A stretch of 64,000 nucleotides of DNA from Verrucomicrobiota bacterium (GTDB lineage: Bacteria > Verrucomicrobiota > Verrucomicrobiia > Limisphaerales > PALSA-1396): NCBI GenBank assembly GCA_016200005.1, contig JACQFP010000062.1, positions 1-64,000 of the forward strand, in the 5' to 3' direction. A model generated the notes under the pieces. That model was given only the letters and a program-made list of their open reading frames with translations, was not told where the DNA came from and did no database searches. A program made the position numbers and the translations under genes. Positions within the stretch are counted from its first letter, which is position 1. Every line of letters begins with the position of its first letter. Shown one piece after another: positions 42,051 to 50,125 of the stretch.

Positions 42051-42383
42051 TCAATCAGACTTTTTACGGAGATAAATCCGATACGGCCGGTGCGACTTGT
42101 TCTTTTGTGCCGCAATGCGGTCATAGAATACGGGCGGCGCCTCGTGACTGCCAAGAGGTACCGTGTTCGCCAGGATCCGCAGTGCCAGGGTGACGGTCTC
42201 GCCGCCCCGGTTGCACAGCTTCATCAGCCGGGACAATGACAGCGGATAGCGATAACAGGGCCGCGTGCCATGCAGTTCCCGGTAATACAGTTCGATCTTG
42301 GAGAGCACCAACCCGATCAAGCGAGATTGCCGGGCATCCAACTCCTCGATGACACCCGATCGAATCCACACCCGTCTTTCCAT
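42051..42383 (-). CDS. Small basic protein at end of Argonaute operon
   Basis: A 110-residue basic protein (theoretical charge clearly positive) with a possible winged-helix core: LSLSRLMKLCNRGGETVTLALRIL, ending in RPYRIYLRKKSD. It could bind DNA. The start codon directly follows the stop of the HerA-like ATPase gene with no gap, so the two are translated together. No named family is recognised. Confidence 0.6.
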   Translation of the reverse strand: MERRVWIRSGVIEELDARQSRLIGLVLSKIELYYRELHGTRPCYRYPLSLSRLMKLCNRGGETVTLALRILANTVPLGSHEAPPVFYDRIAAQKNKSHRPYRIYLRKKSD

Positions 42384-43712
42384 CTAGCTGCCCCCGGCCT
42401 TAAGCCCTGCGACCAAAGGAAACTCCACCAGACACGGGTTAACGCGCCCCTTGATTTTTACGATACCCTGACCGACCTTCAACCGGTCGAGGAACGCCTC
42501 GTCACCGTCATCCAGAAAGAGCGCCCGCTTAGCGGTATGGATGTCGTCCTCGTGTTGGAGGCCGAGATAAATCTGACAATTGCAATTTCCCAAGACATAT
42601 ATCGGCATGAGCGATGGATGTTGGGTTATGCTGACCAGTCCTTCGCCAAACCCTCGAATCTCCCGAAACACATTTTCCAGGCTGTTGCTGGATTGCTTCT
42701 CCGAATGACTCCGCGGAAACAGATTGTGGACCTCTTCCAGAAAAGTCACATGGCGCAACTGATCGGTCTCGCCCTGGCCCAGGCGATACAGATGAATCCA
42801 CCGGAGCAGTATGTCGCTCAGGAACACTCGCAGCGGCTTCGGCAACTCTTGATCCAGTTCGATGATGGCGGCTTGCTCCAGAACTTCCTCGAGGCGGACC
42901 GGGTTGCGGGCATTGAATGCCCCCGACGCCGGTCCAAAGGTAAAGGTGCGTAAAATCCGGAGACAACTATCCTGCCAGAGCATACGTCGTCCGGTGAACC
43001 GCGTGCGTTCAAGCTCGGTCAGCGCATCGAAGAAATTTGGCAGCATGGAATGCTTCCCGTCATACACCCCCATTTCCTCGAACTTTTTGTCGAAAAGTTC
43101 AATGAACACGTCGGCCACTCCGGGACCGCTGACATGCGATTTCTCCAGCGCTTCGGCCAGCACGCTGATCCAGGTTTTGGGATGCATCCCGGGCGGAGCG
43201 CGCAGCGGATTCCAGTTGAATTCATTCCCGGTCTTCCGGCCCACCGAATAAACCTGCAATCGTTCGACATCCGGATGATTCAGGGAACGCAGCGTGTGAT
43301 AGGACCGTTTCCAGTCCACGACGAGAAACGGAATCTTCTGCCTCAACAATCCCAGCACCAACAGTTGGGCAACATTGGTTTTTCCACCGCCAGTCATGGA
43401 CAGGATGCTTACCTGGCGAATGAAGTTTTCACGCCGCAGATAGATCGGACTTAATTTCAGGCGCCCATAGCGTGGAGTGCCGAGCAGAAATTCACCCGAG
43501 GCTGCCTCGGCCGACGGTGGTGGCAACAAGATTTGATCATCACCCACGGAGGTGGACAGATATTGTGAGGCCAGCATATTGATGAGAGCTTCCGCTTCCA
43601 GTTTCGAGTGGGGCGTCTCTGCCGTGGCATACGCTGTCCAGAGTGCATCCGCTCGCCTGCCCAAAATGGGTTTCAATTTCTTACAAAGACTCTTCAGTTC
43701 CAGTTCCCGCAT
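42384..43712 (-). CDS. HerA-like DNA-translocating ATPase of the Argonaute operon
   Basis: A 442-residue ATPase of the FtsK-HerA superclass (DUF87-type). Walker A is LSMTGGGKTN (K111), followed by FLVVDWKRSYHTL, typical of HerA/VirD4 relatives. Walker B is HVTFLEEVHNLF with adjacent E326 and E327, and the sensor region reads SITQHPSLMP. HerA-type motors work as hexamers on double-stranded DNA with a nuclease partner; here the neighbours are a Cas4-like nuclease and an Argonaute. Its start overlaps the preceding gene by 32 bases and its stop abuts the following gene. It is only distantly similar to the other HerA-like ATPase at 28.2 kb. Confidence 0.85.
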   Translation of the reverse strand: MRELELKSLCKKLKPILGRRADALWTAYATAETPHSKLEAEALINMLASQYLSTSVGDDQILLPPPSAEAASGEFLLGTPRYGRLKLSPIYLRRENFIRQVSILSMTGGGKTNVAQLLVLGLLRQKIPFLVVDWKRSYHTLRSLNHPDVERLQVYSVGRKTGNEFNWNPLRAPPGMHPKTWISVLAEALEKSHVSGPGVADVFIELFDKKFEEMGVYDGKHSMLPNFFDALTELERTRFTGRRMLWQDSCLRILRTFTFGPASGAFNARNPVRLEEVLEQAAIIELDQELPKPLRVFLSDILLRWIHLYRLGQGETDQLRHVTFLEEVHNLFPRSHSEKQSSNSLENVFREIRGFGEGLVSITQHPSLMPIYVLGNCNCQIYLGLQHEDDIHTAKRALFLDDGDEAFLDRLKVGQGIVKIKGRVNPCLVEFPLVAGLKAGGS

Positions 43713-44130
43713 GGTTGATGAAGATGGAGCGGCTCTTGGCCTGCTCGTGCGCCTCCCATGTGTTGAGGAAATCGCCCATAACCATCACCACATCGCGCCA
43801 GCACTGGATGTCCTCCTCACGCCGTCGCGCATCGAGTTGCAGAGAAGATTCGCGCAACCGGATGACCTCGTTCGGCTCCCGGAGATGATACCTCGCCAAT
43901 CGGGTGGACTGGTTTAACAGCGTCTCGACAATCTCCTTCTCGCCGCTGATGCGTTCGAGATTGCGGTCCCACATGGCAAATCTCGCCTGAATCTCGGAGG
44001 CCAGCACTTGAAGTTTGGTGCGCAGAATTCGGGATTTGGAATGAAGCAAATGATCGAGAGCACCAGGGTTTTCAGCTTCGGAATCAGTCGAAGCGGTGTA
44101 TGTTTGGAGATAATCGTCGTGGGTTTGCAT
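43681..44130 (-). CDS. Hypothetical helical protein in Argonaute operon
   Basis: A 149-residue, mostly helical and charged protein (MQTHDDYLQTYTASTDSEAE...), probably coiled-coil in part (ILRTKLQVLASEIQARFAMWDRNLERI). The frame stays open upstream through the gap to the previous gene and beyond, so a non-ATG start closer to 44224 is possible. It overlaps the ATPase start by 32 bases, suggesting a partner or adaptor for that motor. No family recognised. Confidence 0.6.
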   Translation of the reverse strand: MQTHDDYLQTYTASTDSEAENPGALDHLLHSKSRILRTKLQVLASEIQARFAMWDRNLERISGEKEIVETLLNQSTRLARYHLREPNEVIRLRESSLQLDARRREEDIQCWRDVVMVMGDFLNTWEAHEQAKSRSIFINHAGTGTEESL

Positions 44131-44224
44131 CCATTGCCCGAACCGCGGACTGCTTAAATAGCTTGTGGCTGAAGGATTCGGAGGAATGCAAGATAAGGCA
44201 GACGATTGCTGGAGTTCCAGGCGG

Positions 44225-45358
44225 TTAGCTCTTGCTTTGCAGTAAAGCTTCGGCGCTCTCTTTTTCCCAAGTGGCGAAAGTTTGCGGTGAGGTCCAGAAG
44301 CGGCTCCATGCTTCGTTAAGAATCTTTCGCACCTTGTCCTTGTCAGAGCCGGGCCATGGTTTACAGCCCATTCCGATAAATCCCTCGTGTGCTTCCACCG
44401 CACACTTTCGGAGCAGGTGCTTTGGATAATATCGATGGAAATCCGAAGGCTGGGAGTTCCCGGCAACGGCGAGCAGGGATTGCCATTTCTCATCGATCTT
44501 AGTGGCGGCCTTTCCTTCCTTAATTAGGCTCAAAGCTTCGAGCATCACCGCCATTCTGGGAGCGTCCGCGGGATGACTGGAGGAGCGGCGGGGCAATTGA
44601 AAAGAGTTCCTTCCCCGCTCCGCGTGAAGATGCAGGTGTGCCCATGCATACGCTGGCCCCGCCGAGAAGACACCGAACAAATCACAGAAGAATTCCTCCA
44701 CCCACTGGCACTGCCAGTTCTGGTATGCGGTGGCAACCGCCTGTCGGGTGGATTCGGGCATCCGGTCGCTTTCCAGTTTGACAATTTGCTTAGTGAAATA
44801 TGCGCTGATTGCGACTTGGACGTTGTTGTATGCCTCTAGCCACGCTTTGACCCGCGGGTCGTTCTCGACTCGAAAAAGTGGATGGGCAAGCTCATGATAA
44901 ATGTCGGGTAGATGCAGCAGGAAATGAAGCTCCATCAAGGGAATGCACATCAACTGAAAGTCCGTGCTAATGTAAAAGTAGTTTTGCGAGAGGAGGCTGA
45001 CGGTTGGAAATTCGATGGGGTAGATGATTTCCCGAGTCATCTCGTCGAGCAGTTGATTGACTGCGGATTCCTTTTCTGAACTGCGGGCCATCGCAGCAAT
45101 GGCGGCATTCTCAACACGGTCTATCTGGGCGGCAAGACGCCTGAATTCAAGCAAACGGAGCGGTTCGGCCTCCGAATCCTTTAAGTCGGGATCATCACGA
45201 AGTCTTTTTAGTTCAGCGATGACACCGTCAATTTTGATACAGCATTGAGACACCAGTCGTTGAAACCAGAGACGTGGTGGCCTGGGAATTTCCCCCTTAA
45301 GCGAAGTAGCCCGTTCAATCAACTGCGTGGCCGCGCCTCTTATGTAACCGTCAAGCAT
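44225..45358 (-). CDS. HExxH zinc metallopeptidase-like protein in Argonaute operon
   Basis: A 377-residue protein with a gluzincin-type zinc site: HELAH at residues 155-159, and 62 residues later EEFFCDLFG (E221/E222 and D225), which matches the E-x-x-x-D third-ligand helix of HExxH peptidases. The segments before it (STDFQLMCIPLME) and after it (YAWAHLHLH) look like the rest of a compact protease core. There is no signal peptide or membrane segment, so it should act in the cytoplasm. It overlaps the preceding small gene by 8 bases. Protease genes in defence operons often release or activate an effector; that is inference here. Confidence 0.7.
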   Translation of the reverse strand: MLDGYIRGAATQLIERATSLKGEIPRPPRLWFQRLVSQCCIKIDGVIAELKRLRDDPDLKDSEAEPLRLLEFRRLAAQIDRVENAAIAAMARSSEKESAVNQLLDEMTREIIYPIEFPTVSLLSQNYFYISTDFQLMCIPLMELHFLLHLPDIYHELAHPLFRVENDPRVKAWLEAYNNVQVAISAYFTKQIVKLESDRMPESTRQAVATAYQNWQCQWVEEFFCDLFGVFSAGPAYAWAHLHLHAERGRNSFQLPRRSSSHPADAPRMAVMLEALSLIKEGKAATKIDEKWQSLLAVAGNSQPSDFHRYYPKHLLRKCAVEAHEGFIGMGCKPWPGSDKDKVRKILNEAWSRFWTSPQTFATWEKESAEALLQSKS

Positions 45359-45716
45359 GGCCAGCCCTCATTCGCGCCAGAACAGCTACCCTTTCCTCGT
45401 CCAGTGACCATGCAAGCTGGTAGAGCTTCTGTTTCGCGTCCTGGTCGAGTATTCGCCTGGCGACGGCTTCCGCGACATGACTCCACTGGGCGGTTTCCTT
45501 ATCGACGCGTGTTCTCAAGCACGCCGCCACAGAGGATGCGGCCAGCGATGGTTTCCGTAGCGCGGCGAGTGTCTGGATCAATTCCAGCGTTTGCTGCCAG
45601 TCGGTTTCATGAGCCAACTCGGTTTTGCCTCTGGCGGCGAGCAACACATGATTGAGTGATCGGGAGAACTGGTCCAACCGGTCGTAGAAGCAGGAATCAA
45701 ATCCAATTGAGCTCAT
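45351..45716 (-). CDS. Small helical protein downstream of Argonaute
   Basis: A 121-residue, all-helical protein (MSSIGFDSCFYDRLDQFSRS...) with leucine- and alanine-rich helices throughout. Its ATG overlaps the Argonaute stop (ATGA), and its own end overlaps the metallopeptidase gene by 8 bases. This tight coupling suggests a partner of one of the two. No family recognised. Confidence 0.65.
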   Translation of the reverse strand: MSSIGFDSCFYDRLDQFSRSLNHVLLAARGKTELAHETDWQQTLELIQTLAALRKPSLAASSVAACLRTRVDKETAQWSHVAEAVARRILDQDAKQKLYQLAWSLDEERVAVLARMRAGHA

Positions 45717-48085
45717 TTGGTGATCTCTTCTTGTAGATCGTCTGTTTCGGTTTCCTCCTTGTGCTCGGTACCATCCTCACCAAGCCAGCGGTCATTGAGT
45801 TTGATGGTGATGGGATCGCGCGAGCAATCCTCGGGGCGTGTCCACGCCAAGCAACTCAGGGCAAAAACATCATCAAGGCAATCTTCAATGCTCATGCTCC
45901 CGTTGTTCTTGATAACGTGAAGTGGCTTTGCAGTGCCGCCATGTCGGAACGCTCGCCCGGTAGTACAAACGAATCCTTCCGTTGCATTCAGCGCATAGTA
46001 ATTCCCGATCTGTGGATTCTGGACATGTGGCCCGCCATAATCGGTGATAGAAAGATCGAACAGACGAAGTGCCACTGGTGCCGTCTTTGGAATTTCGACA
46101 AAAGTGACTTGGGTATCGGCGCCAACTATTCCATCTGCTTTGAGCTTAGCCAGTCCCAAGTTGATGCCTTTAATCTCCGTATCGTAAAGACGACCGTCTC
46201 GGTGAATAACGATGTGTTTGAGGGGATGACTGTCTTGCTGCAACAGGCGGGTGCTGACCTCACAGAAATAGTCTTTGCATTGCTTGGGCATCAACTTCTC
46301 TTTCTGCTGCGATTTTCGGTGAAACGGCACAATGATGTTGCCCGACTTATTGGTTGCGATGAACCCCGCCATGTTGCCTTTGACATCAATGCCGACGATG
46401 GCGTCAGCGTGCATTGGCGTGGCTAGCACGAACGGCCACTTTTGGTTGAGCAGCAGTATTTTGTTAATGGCGACGTTCCGGAAGTAGCCCTTGAGCCGCT
46501 TCTCTGCTCTTTGATCCTTCGGCTTATACACTGTTCGCCCGTGTCCATCCGCAGCGGAACCATAACAATTGTGCCCCACGGTTGTATGGATAACTGACGC
46601 CCGCAGGTCGAATTGCTCTCTAAGCTGCTGAATTATGTGTGAGGCAGAGGTGTCTTCTTGCCGGGGCCGACGACGTTGGTTCTCCGGAATCATAACCACA
46701 GCAAATCCGCCGCGCTTCACTTCACTGGCCGCCTTGCTGAAAATCGCGGCACATATTTGTTGAAACGTTCTAGCGTTGCGATCCGCATAGCTGACGAATT
46801 GTGGTGAGAACCCGCTTTCTTGTGGAAAAAGATCGTCCACGGTTGCGCACAGTGCGTTGAACAGCGCCGGGCCGAAGGTTTCGTGAACGCTTTGTGGCAT
46901 AAAGAAGCAAAAGTTGTCCAACGGGCTGGCTTCGTAAAAGCCAACACTCTTGTCTTTCAGCAAAGACAGACGTTTAAGACCAAGATCATCGAGGCTGACT
47001 TGAATCGTCCCTGGCGTGGCCCGCGTTGACAGCGTTGTTGAGCAACCGAATTGGAAGTCTGGAACCGGGAAGAGCTTGGGCGTCGTGCTGATGGGCTTGG
47101 AACTAACTTTCATTTCGCTATCTCCAAAGCGCAGTTTCTTAAGGTAATTTTCGACGAAGGAGTGGATGAACTGCCGTCTGACGCCCGGTTCAATTGAAAG
47201 GCTAGGAAATTCATCTTGGGCCGTTGGATCGTCATTGCCGACTACACGATAACAGAGGTTGGCGGCTGCTGACCGTTTGTCTTCGCGGTTGTCGTTATAC
47301 ATGACGACCGCGCAGTTTTTGGAGAGGTTGGCAATTTCAGGCGGCAGCGGTTTTTCGCATTGATCGAGAATATAATCGTAAAGCACAACCGGCTTCCCAT
47401 TGATGGGAAACTTTTGCTGCGACACATTAAAGGCGCTGAAGTCGGTCAGTGTGACCTCGTACCATTGCAAACCGAAGTGATAAATGAAGTGCTGGCCTTT
47501 GAAGCGTTGAAATTCTTGGCGGTCAAGATGTGTGGGCAATGCGTGGTTGAACACCAGTTTGGAAACAGCGTCAACGCAAAGGCCGATGTCCCCCGAAGGA
47601 GTGAGGATGGGCCGAATGGAATATCCGCGATACATGTTGAGCCTCTCACCCCGGTTACACGGCTGCCGTTCGAAAAACGCCTTGCCTGAGCCTGGCTGCC
47701 AAAGATTGCGGTGAACGCGTAGCGGGTTTTGCACGAGGAAGCTAATGAAGCGCATGCAGATGTCATCGTTCTTAGGAGAGCGCACCGTGTAATCGAGGTG
47801 GACTTGGTCTGCCAGTGGTTCAAAGACAACCTGTGTTCGGACGAGGAACATATCCTTGGGTGGCGCGGGAGCGTCATCCTTCACCACCAACACGGGCTCA
47901 CCATGTTCCTCGATTACTGCTACCGGCGACCGCAGCCTGAAGCTGAGCTTTCGCGTGATATGCTGGCGGTTCTGGTAGTATTCGTCTTGGTCCTTGTGGA
48001 GGTTTACAATCCGGTACGTGCGGTACTTGGACGATAAATCACCAAGATTGGTAATGCGGAATATGTTGGATTCGATCTCGCTCAT
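45713..48085 (-). CDS. Long prokaryotic Argonaute with intact catalytic tetrad
   Basis: A 790-residue prokaryotic Argonaute. The C-terminal PIWI domain carries all four expected catalytic residues: D567 in IVGIDVKG, E596 (glutamate finger, QQKEKLM), D630 in VIHRDGR, and D765 in PITIKLND, aligned by spacing with the active site of Thermus thermophilus Argonaute. The MID region (about 470-555) has FAVVMIPE and YKPKDQRAEKRLKGYF; the N-terminal half would hold the N and PAZ-like domains, which I cannot delimit. Such enzymes use short guides to cut invading nucleic acid. It is the third gene of the operon, overlapping its neighbours by 4 bases on each side (ATGA). Confidence 0.88.
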   Translation of the reverse strand: MSEIESNIFRITNLGDLSSKYRTYRIVNLHKDQDEYYQNRQHITRKLSFRLRSPVAVIEEHGEPVLVVKDDAPAPPKDMFLVRTQVVFEPLADQVHLDYTVRSPKNDDICMRFISFLVQNPLRVHRNLWQPGSGKAFFERQPCNRGERLNMYRGYSIRPILTPSGDIGLCVDAVSKLVFNHALPTHLDRQEFQRFKGQHFIYHFGLQWYEVTLTDFSAFNVSQQKFPINGKPVVLYDYILDQCEKPLPPEIANLSKNCAVVMYNDNREDKRSAAANLCYRVVGNDDPTAQDEFPSLSIEPGVRRQFIHSFVENYLKKLRFGDSEMKVSSKPISTTPKLFPVPDFQFGCSTTLSTRATPGTIQVSLDDLGLKRLSLLKDKSVGFYEASPLDNFCFFMPQSVHETFGPALFNALCATVDDLFPQESGFSPQFVSYADRNARTFQQICAAIFSKAASEVKRGGFAVVMIPENQRRRPRQEDTSASHIIQQLREQFDLRASVIHTTVGHNCYGSAADGHGRTVYKPKDQRAEKRLKGYFRNVAINKILLLNQKWPFVLATPMHADAIVGIDVKGNMAGFIATNKSGNIIVPFHRKSQQKEKLMPKQCKDYFCEVSTRLLQQDSHPLKHIVIHRDGRLYDTEIKGINLGLAKLKADGIVGADTQVTFVEIPKTAPVALRLFDLSITDYGGPHVQNPQIGNYYALNATEGFVCTTGRAFRHGGTAKPLHVIKNNGSMSIEDCLDDVFALSCLAWTRPEDCSRDPITIKLNDRWLGEDGTEHKEETETDDLQEEITK

Positions 48086-49026
48086 GATTGTACCTCAAAG
48101 CATAGTTTTCGGAAGTTGCAGGTTTGACAAACCCCGGCCCAGTTTGTCGTTGGAAAATCTTCGGCGGATAACTCCTTGTTTTCCCGCCCATCCACCGCCA
48201 ACAGCATTTGCTGAATTTCCGTGGCCATACGATCCTCGACCGCCTGAATGTCTTCTTCGCTGATCAAATGCGTTCGTGCTTCGTTGGTGAGCAGTTGTGC
48301 CTCGACCAGGCGAACGGTGTGTGCAGGATGCCGTCTCAGTTCTGCCGGCAATCCCTTGTGTTCGCCGCAGCGGGTCAGAGTGATGGCATAGGCGACAAGC
48401 TGTTGGTAGTAATCGTGAACCCCAAAATGGTGAACCTTCCAGTCTATGATCAAAGGCGACTTGTCGCGGAAAAGGCAGATGAGGTCCGGGACCGCGCGAA
48501 CCGTGGCACCCATGTAGCGGAAAGTGATGGGACACTGCGCAGCAAGCCAGTTGGCCGATTTGATATTGTCCCTGACTTCTTGAAATTGGGAGCTCTGAAA
48601 AAGGTTTGCCAGCGCCTTAAGCACTTCGGTCCTCGCGAGATCAATCTCGTCTTGTTCGGGAGTCCCTCCGTATTCCACCACAAAGAAAGCAGCTAGGTCG
48701 TCCTCGTGCTCGGACGCCTTGAAACCAATCTCTCGTATGCGGCGGTTCAACGCAAAGTCGAGTTGAGCGTCAAATATCTTGTTGGCCGCCTGTGTGGCAG
48801 TCTGAAGTGTTACGATGATTTTCCGTTGGAGGGCGGGAACAACAACCTTTTCGATAACTTGATCTACAACTTTTCCACGCCAAGCGCTGATAGAAGACAA
48901 TTTGCTCAGAAGGTATGCCTCTCGACGCCGGGGATCTTTGGAGATCGCGTTCGCAAGGCGCTTGTTAAAAAACCACTGACGTTGGCACTTCCGGAACAGC
49001 TTGCCTTCTGAGAACGACCAGATCAT
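48082..49026 (-). CDS. Cas4-like Fe-S PD-(D/E)XK nuclease
   Basis: A 314-residue RecB/Cas4-type nuclease. C14 (FRKCQRQWF) and the C-terminal C300, C303 and C309 (CQTCNFRKLC) form the four-cysteine iron-sulfur cluster pattern of Cas4 and AddB. The active site reads PDLICLF (D181), IIDWKV (D195, K197) and the QxxxY motif QLVAY (Q209, Y213). Cas4 nucleases process DNA ends; here one could make guides or degrade targets for the Argonaute. ATG 49026 overlaps the XRE gene's stop (ATGA), and its end overlaps the Argonaute start, so the three genes are translated together. Confidence 0.85.
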   Translation of the reverse strand: MIWSFSEGKLFRKCQRQWFFNKRLANAISKDPRRREAYLLSKLSSISAWRGKVVDQVIEKVVVPALQRKIIVTLQTATQAANKIFDAQLDFALNRRIREIGFKASEHEDDLAAFFVVEYGGTPEQDEIDLARTEVLKALANLFQSSQFQEVRDNIKSANWLAAQCPITFRYMGATVRAVPDLICLFRDKSPLIIDWKVHHFGVHDYYQQLVAYAITLTRCGEHKGLPAELRRHPAHTVRLVEAQLLTNEARTHLISEEDIQAVEDRMATEIQQMLLAVDGRENKELSAEDFPTTNWAGVCQTCNFRKLCFEVQS

Positions 49027-49379
49027 CTGCCCTTCCTCTTCTTCGCTCGAAGAAATTCCATGTAATCGATCAGTGCGTCTTCTTCTTCCGGAGTTGTCCG
49101 CCCCAGCCGGGCTAAGAGGTGCTGTTGTTTCGTGGCACCTGGCATCCCATCCGGCAATGGATAGCCAGCGTATTCCATGGCCAAGGCATACGGAATTTCG
49201 TAGAGCTTGCAAAGTTTGTGAAGGTCAACCGGGGAAGGGCGCTGGACTTTCGCACCCTCCATCTGGCTCAAATAGGCGTTCGAGATACCAGTCGATTCTT
49301 CGACTGCGCGCAAGGATAGCGCCACACGCTCTCTGCCTCGCTTGAGAAACTGCCCGAGTTTGTTTAGGTCGTTGTTCAT
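49023..49379 (-). CDS. XRE-family transcriptional regulator heading the Argonaute operon
   Basis: A 118-residue regulator with an N-terminal helix-turn-helix (residues 5-65): LGQFLKRGRERVALSLRAVEE, STGISNAYLSQMEGAK, then LHKLCKLYEI. The C-terminal 45 residues are helical and may dimerise or sense a signal. ATG 49379 is preferred to an upstream frame start at 49418 that would overlap the promoter. A palindrome overlapping the -35 element just upstream suggests that it represses its own operon. Confidence 0.88.
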   Translation of the reverse strand: MNNDLNKLGQFLKRGRERVALSLRAVEESTGISNAYLSQMEGAKVQRPSPVDLHKLCKLYEIPYALAMEYAGYPLPDGMPGATKQQHLLARLGRTTPEEEDALIDYMEFLRAKKRKGR

Positions 49380-49390
49380 GTCTTGTGCAT

Positions 49391-49420
49391 AAAATACAAA
49401 GCGTGCTTGATATGTCAAGC
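49391..49420 (-). promoter_or_regulatory. Promoter and palindromic operator of the Argonaute operon
   Basis: On the minus strand TTGACA (49413-49418) and TATTTT (49391-49396) are separated by 16 bases, a sigma-70-type promoter ending 12 bases before the XRE start. GCTTGA and TCAAGC form a perfect 6-base inverted repeat with a 4-base spacer (49405-49420) overlapping the -35. This is the expected place for an XRE repressor to block its own operon. The divergent gene at 49481 may share the site. Confidence 0.6.
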
Positions 49421-49480
49421 AACAAAATTATTGCAAGATTCTCCCATGCATTGCTCGCAAAGTTTATAAACCCCGTAGTG

Positions 49481-50077
49481 ATGACAAAACTGATGTCACT
49501 CACAAGGAACGACGTACCGTGGTTGAAGCGTGGTCGTCAGCGCGCCGCCGTAGCCCAGGCTTTGCGAAAGCCGATGACCGGCACGGAAATCTGCGCCACC
49601 GCCCAGGCCATCAACCCACACATTCAATTGCGCGACGTCTGGCACCTGCTGCGCCAGATGCAAGAACGCGAAATCGTCTATTGCATCAATCCTCGACTTG
49701 TCACCGGTCGTCTCTATGCCCTGACCGAGCGTGGCCGCGATGATGTTCACGCTGCCTTTGGCATCGGCGTCACGCATCCTCGATCAAACGTTCATTGGCG
49801 CAAATACTCCTGGGTCGTGCGCGCCAAGATCCGTCGGCTCACACTTGGTGCGGTCGGGTGCTTAGAGGAAAAAACCCATGAACCACAAACCGCGACGGCC
49901 ATGCGAAAGCATCTTCGATCTGAGCACGCCGTCGGGCTCAACCCAGTCATTCGTGCGTTGAAAGACCTCGTGAAACTGGCTCTGGTTCAACCGGTGGGCG
50001 TGACCGAGCAACGCGGTTGCAAACTCTACCGTCTCACGCCTTCCGGCCGACGCATCCTGGAGCAACTGAAACGGTGA
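49481..50077 (+). CDS. Divergent two-winged-helix protein
   Basis: A 198-residue protein with two winged-helix-like units, each ending in a wing of the form LTERGRDDVHAA (about 82-93) and LTPSGRRILEQL (about 184-195). This is the layout of many archaeal and plasmid transcription regulators. Starts at 49481 and 49493 are equally likely; neither has a ribosome binding site. It diverges from the Argonaute operon, with about 60-100 bases between, and may help control it. Confidence 0.7.
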   Translation: MTKLMSLTRNDVPWLKRGRQRAAVAQALRKPMTGTEICATAQAINPHIQLRDVWHLLRQMQEREIVYCINPRLVTGRLYALTERGRDDVHAAFGIGVTHPRSNVHWRKYSWVVRAKIRRLTLGAVGCLEEKTHEPQTATAMRKHLRSEHAVGLNPVIRALKDLVKLALVQPVGVTEQRGCKLYRLTPSGRRILEQLKR

Positions 50078-50125
50078 TCGCCGATACGATTAAATAGTCC
50101 GGGTTCTTTTTTCTGACGAGGGGAC

